Shown piece by piece: positions 61,943 to 64,000 of a DNA stretch of 64,000 nucleotides (position 1 is the first letter of the stretch; each line of letters begins with the position of its first letter). Under the pieces are notes generated by a model. It did no database searches and had not been told where the DNA came from. It saw nothing but the letters and a program-made list of their open reading frames with translations. The position numbers were made by a program, and so were the translations under genes. The DNA is from Gordonia sp049847105 (GTDB taxonomy: Bacteria > Actinomycetota > Actinomycetes > Mycobacteriales > Mycobacteriaceae), in assembly GCF_049847105.1 (NCBI RefSeq), contig NZ_JBNCNS010000001.1, positions 1 through 64,000 of the forward strand, given 5' to 3'.

Positions 61943-62431
61943 ATGTCCATCACCCCCACAGACGTCGAACATCTGCGCCGCTGTGTCGATCTGGCACGCA
62001 CGGCGCTCGACGCCGGTGACGAGCCGTTCGGTTCGACGCTGGTCGCCGCGGACGGGACCGAACTGTTCGCCGACCGCAACCAGGTGTCCGGCGGCGATGC
62101 CACCCAGCACCCGGAGTTCGCGATCGCCCGCTGGGCCGCCACCAATCTGTCACCGGCCCAACGTGGGTCGTGCACGGTGTACACGTCCGGTGAGCACTGC
62201 CCGATGTGCTCGGCGGCGCACGCGTGGGTCGGCCTCGGCCGCATCGTGTACGCCGGGTCGGGCGCACAACTCGCCGCGTGGCTCGTCGAGTGGGACGCAG
62301 CGCCCGCACCGGTCGCGGCGTTGCCGATCCAACAGGTCGCGCCGGGTGTGGTGGTCGACGGACCCGTCGACGAGTTCACCGAGACCCTGCGCGACCTACA
62401 TCACGCCCGCGTCATCCGAGACGCAGGTTGA
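61943..62431 (+). CDS. Nucleoside/nucleobase deaminase (CMP/dCMP deaminase family)
   Basis: A 162-residue zinc-dependent deaminase. The zinc ligands and catalytic Glu are in GGDATQHPEFAIARWAA (HPE, usually HAE) and YTSGEHCPMCSAAHAWVG (CPMC). It resembles guanine- or cytosine-type single-domain deaminases; the base specificity cannot be read. GAGGGAG precedes the ATG. Its last 20 bases overlap the 3' end of sugC on the opposite strand. Confidence 0.88.
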   Translation: MSITPTDVEHLRRCVDLARTALDAGDEPFGSTLVAADGTELFADRNQVSGGDATQHPEFAIARWAATNLSPAQRGSCTVYTSGEHCPMCSAAHAWVGLGRIVYAGSGAQLAAWLVEWDAAPAPVAALPIQQVAPGVVVDGPVDEFTETLRDLHHARVIRDAG

Positions 62432-63587
62432 CCCCGGACGACTGATCGAACACGGCGACCTTCGAGCTGTCGTAGAACAGTTCGGCGGTGCCGCCCCGGC
62501 TGATCCGGGACTCCGGCGAGACGCGTGCGATCATCTGTCCGCCACCGATCTCCGCACCGGAATCCGCGGCGAGCTCGTCGAGGGCATCGCTGGACGCGGC
62601 CGGCGAGTCGACTGTGAAGTAGACGTAATTGTCCGATCCCATCGATTCGATGACGTCGACGCTGGCCGTCAGCGTCGACCCGGTGGACCGGGCCGCCGGA
62701 TCGACGAGGGCCGCGTCCTCGAGATGTTCGGGACGGACGCCGACCAGCACATCGCCGTTGCTCTTGGCGCGCTGCGCGTTGGTGACGATCTGCTGATGAT
62801 CGGGTATGGCGACCCGGCCGATCGGCGTGTCGATGCCGTCGCTGCCCAGGCGCCCCGGCAGGAAGTTCATCGCGGGCGAGCCGATGAACCCGGCCACGAA
62901 CAGATTGGCCGGGTTGTTGTAGAGCTCCTGCGGGGTTCCGATCTGCTGGACGTATCCGCTGCGCAGCACCACGACCCGGTCACCGAGGGTCATCGCCTCG
63001 GTCTGATCGTGGGTGACGTAGACGGTGGTGGTGCCCAACCGGTTCTGCAGGCGGGAGATCTCGGTCCGCATCTGCACACGCAGTTTGGCGTCCAGATTCG
63101 ACAGCGGCTCGTCCATCAGGAAGGCCTTGGGCGAGCGCACGATCGCGCGTCCCATCGCGACACGCTGCCGCTGACCACCGGACAGGTTCGCCGGCTTGCG
63201 GTCCATGTACGGCCCGAGGTCGAGGATCTTGGCCGCCTCGTCGACCTTCGCGGTGACCTCCGCTTTCGACAGCTTCGCCAGCGTCAACGGAAAGGCGATG
63301 TTCTCGCGCACCGACATGTGCGGGTACAGCGCATAACTCTGGAACACCATCGCGATGTCGCGGTCCTTGGGTGCGCGGTCGTTCACCCGTTCCCCGCCGA
63401 TCCGGAGCTCGCCGGAGGAGATGTCCTCGAGTCCGGCGATCATGTTGAGGGTGGTCGACTTCCCACACCCCGACGGGCCGACCAGGATGATGAACTCCCC
63501 GTCGGCGATCTCGACGTCGACCCCGTGGACCGCGGTCGACCCGTCCGGGTATTGCTTGGTGACGTTGTCCAGAACGATGTCGGCCAT
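62412..63587 (-). CDS. sugC: Trehalose ABC importer ATPase SugC
   Basis: A 391-residue MalK-type ATPase of the LpqY-SugABC system that recycles trehalose. Walker A GPSGCGKSTT, Q-loop VFQSYALYPHM, signature NLSGGQRQRV, Walker B LMDEPLSNLD and switch His VTHDQTEAM are present. A C-terminal OB-fold regulatory domain (VGVRPEHLEDA) follows. It starts 3 bases after the sugB stop. Its homologue and position beside corA match M. tuberculosis Rv1238. Confidence 0.94.
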   Translation of the reverse strand: MADIVLDNVTKQYPDGSTAVHGVDVEIADGEFIILVGPSGCGKSTTLNMIAGLEDISSGELRIGGERVNDRAPKDRDIAMVFQSYALYPHMSVRENIAFPLTLAKLSKAEVTAKVDEAAKILDLGPYMDRKPANLSGGQRQRVAMGRAIVRSPKAFLMDEPLSNLDAKLRVQMRTEISRLQNRLGTTTVYVTHDQTEAMTLGDRVVVLRSGYVQQIGTPQELYNNPANLFVAGFIGSPAMNFLPGRLGSDGIDTPIGRVAIPDHQQIVTNAQRAKSNGDVLVGVRPEHLEDAALVDPAARSTGSTLTASVDVIESMGSDNYVYFTVDSPAASSDALDELAADSGAEIGGGQMIARVSPESRISRGGTAELFYDSSKVAVFDQSSGVNLRLG

Positions 63588-63590
63588 GGG

Positions 63591-64000
63591 TTATCCCTTC
63601 ACCGCGCCGGAGGTCAGCCCGGCCACGATTCGACGTTGGAAGAAGAGCACGAAGATGATGATCGGAATGGTGATGACCACGGCGGCCGCCGCGATCGAAC
63701 CGGTGGGCTCCTCGAACTGACTGTCACCGGTGAAGTTGGCGATCGCCACCGGTGCGGTGATGGCTCGCTCGGTGGAGGTCAGCGACAGGGCGAGCAGCAG
63801 GTCGTTCCAGGCGAAGATGAACACCAGGATGGCCGCGGTCACGACGCCGGGGGCCGCGAGCGGCGCGATCACCTTGCGGAAGGCCTGCCACGGGGTCGCA
63901 CCGTCCATCTTGGCCGCCTTCTCCAACTCCCACGGGATCTCCCGGAAGAAGGCTGAGAGCGTGTAGATCGCCAGCGGCAGTGCGAAAGTGATGTAAGGCA
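63591..64000 (-). CDS. sugB: Trehalose ABC importer permease SugB (partial, N-terminus off window)
   Basis: The C-terminal about 135 residues of a MalG-type permease. The EAA loop that contacts the ATPase is present as EKAAKMDGATPWQAFRKVI, followed by PLAAPGVVTAAILVFIFAWN and a final membrane helix ending FFQRRIVAGLTSGAVKG. The frame is open to base 64000. It is directly followed by sugC, so it should be SugB of the trehalose importer. Confidence 0.92.
   Translation of the reverse strand, partial: PYITFALPLAIYTLSAFFREIPWELEKAAKMDGATPWQAFRKVIAPLAAPGVVTAAILVFIFAWNDLLLALSLTSTERAITAPVAIANFTGDSQFEEPTGSIAAAAVVITIPIIIFVLFFQRRIVAGLTSGAVKG

Overview
The window is high-GC actinobacterial DNA from the Mycobacteriales, most likely Gordonia or a close relative. 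The evidence is the mycobacterial-type ATP synthase operon with an atpF-atpH fusion, a Kgd-type 2-oxoglutarate decarboxylase, a Rho with a large N-terminal insertion, a WecA/Rfe gene beside atpI, and an rRNA leader of the mycobacterial box-A type. From memory, gene order follows the Mycobacterium tuberculosis Rv1237-Rv1315-rrs stretch almost end to end. That order, in decreasing window coordinates, is sugB-sugC-corA-lpqZ-SDR-kgd, ABC exporter, SbcDC, argS-lysA-hom-thrC-thrB-rho-rpmE-prfA-prmC-sua5-wecA-atpIBEFHAGDC-DUF2550-cobalamin adenosyltransferase-murA, then the rRNA operon, which leaves the window at base 1. Accessory genes are inserted into this backbone.

Layout. 1-1432: the rRNA leader and promoter (minus strand), then decayed remnants of a methyltransferase and a LuxR-type regulator. 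1557-4761: an ArsR-controlled CbiMNQO nickel/cobalt importer placed between the rRNA operon and murA. 4765-7195: murA, a PduO-type adenosyltransferase and a DUF2550 membrane protein. 7431-15382: the F1Fo ATP synthase operon. 15688-21253: wecA, a divergent glyA paralogue, sua5, prmC, prfA and rpmE. 21443-25808: an iron-box-associated island on the plus strand with a diflavin reductase (frameshifted), a ChuS/HemS-like protein and a methyltransferase. 25899-34822: rho and the tightly overlapping argS-lysA-hom-thrC-thrB operon. 34837-36463: gene remnants, a YrhK-like membrane protein and tRNA-Arg(CCG). 36519-40684: sbcC and sbcD. 40799-48720: a PadR-controlled drug exporter divergent from a glutathionyl-hydroquinone-reductase-like gene, a hypothetical gene and a fused two-half ABC exporter. 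48858-52709: kgd. 52710-54253: a scaffold gap with poor flanks, then a solitary DUF559 endonuclease-like gene between two inverted arrays of a 21-bp repeat. 54250-58382: TetR, Baeyer-Villiger-type monooxygenase, SDR and LpqZ. 58392-64000: a marC remnant, corA, a SUFU-domain protein, a metallophosphoesterase, a ParB-like protein, a nucleoside deaminase, sugC and partial sugB (trehalose importer).

The most unusual signal is the 12-bp core GTTGCTGTCGGC repeated with a 21-bp period. It forms two inverted arrays around the DUF559 gene, and three further in-frame copies with the same period lie inside the disordered N-terminal region of rho. The second is the iron-box, diflavin reductase, ChuS-like and methyltransferase island. 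Several frameshifts fall in homopolymers and the window contains a run of N, so some apparent pseudogenes may be draft-assembly errors.
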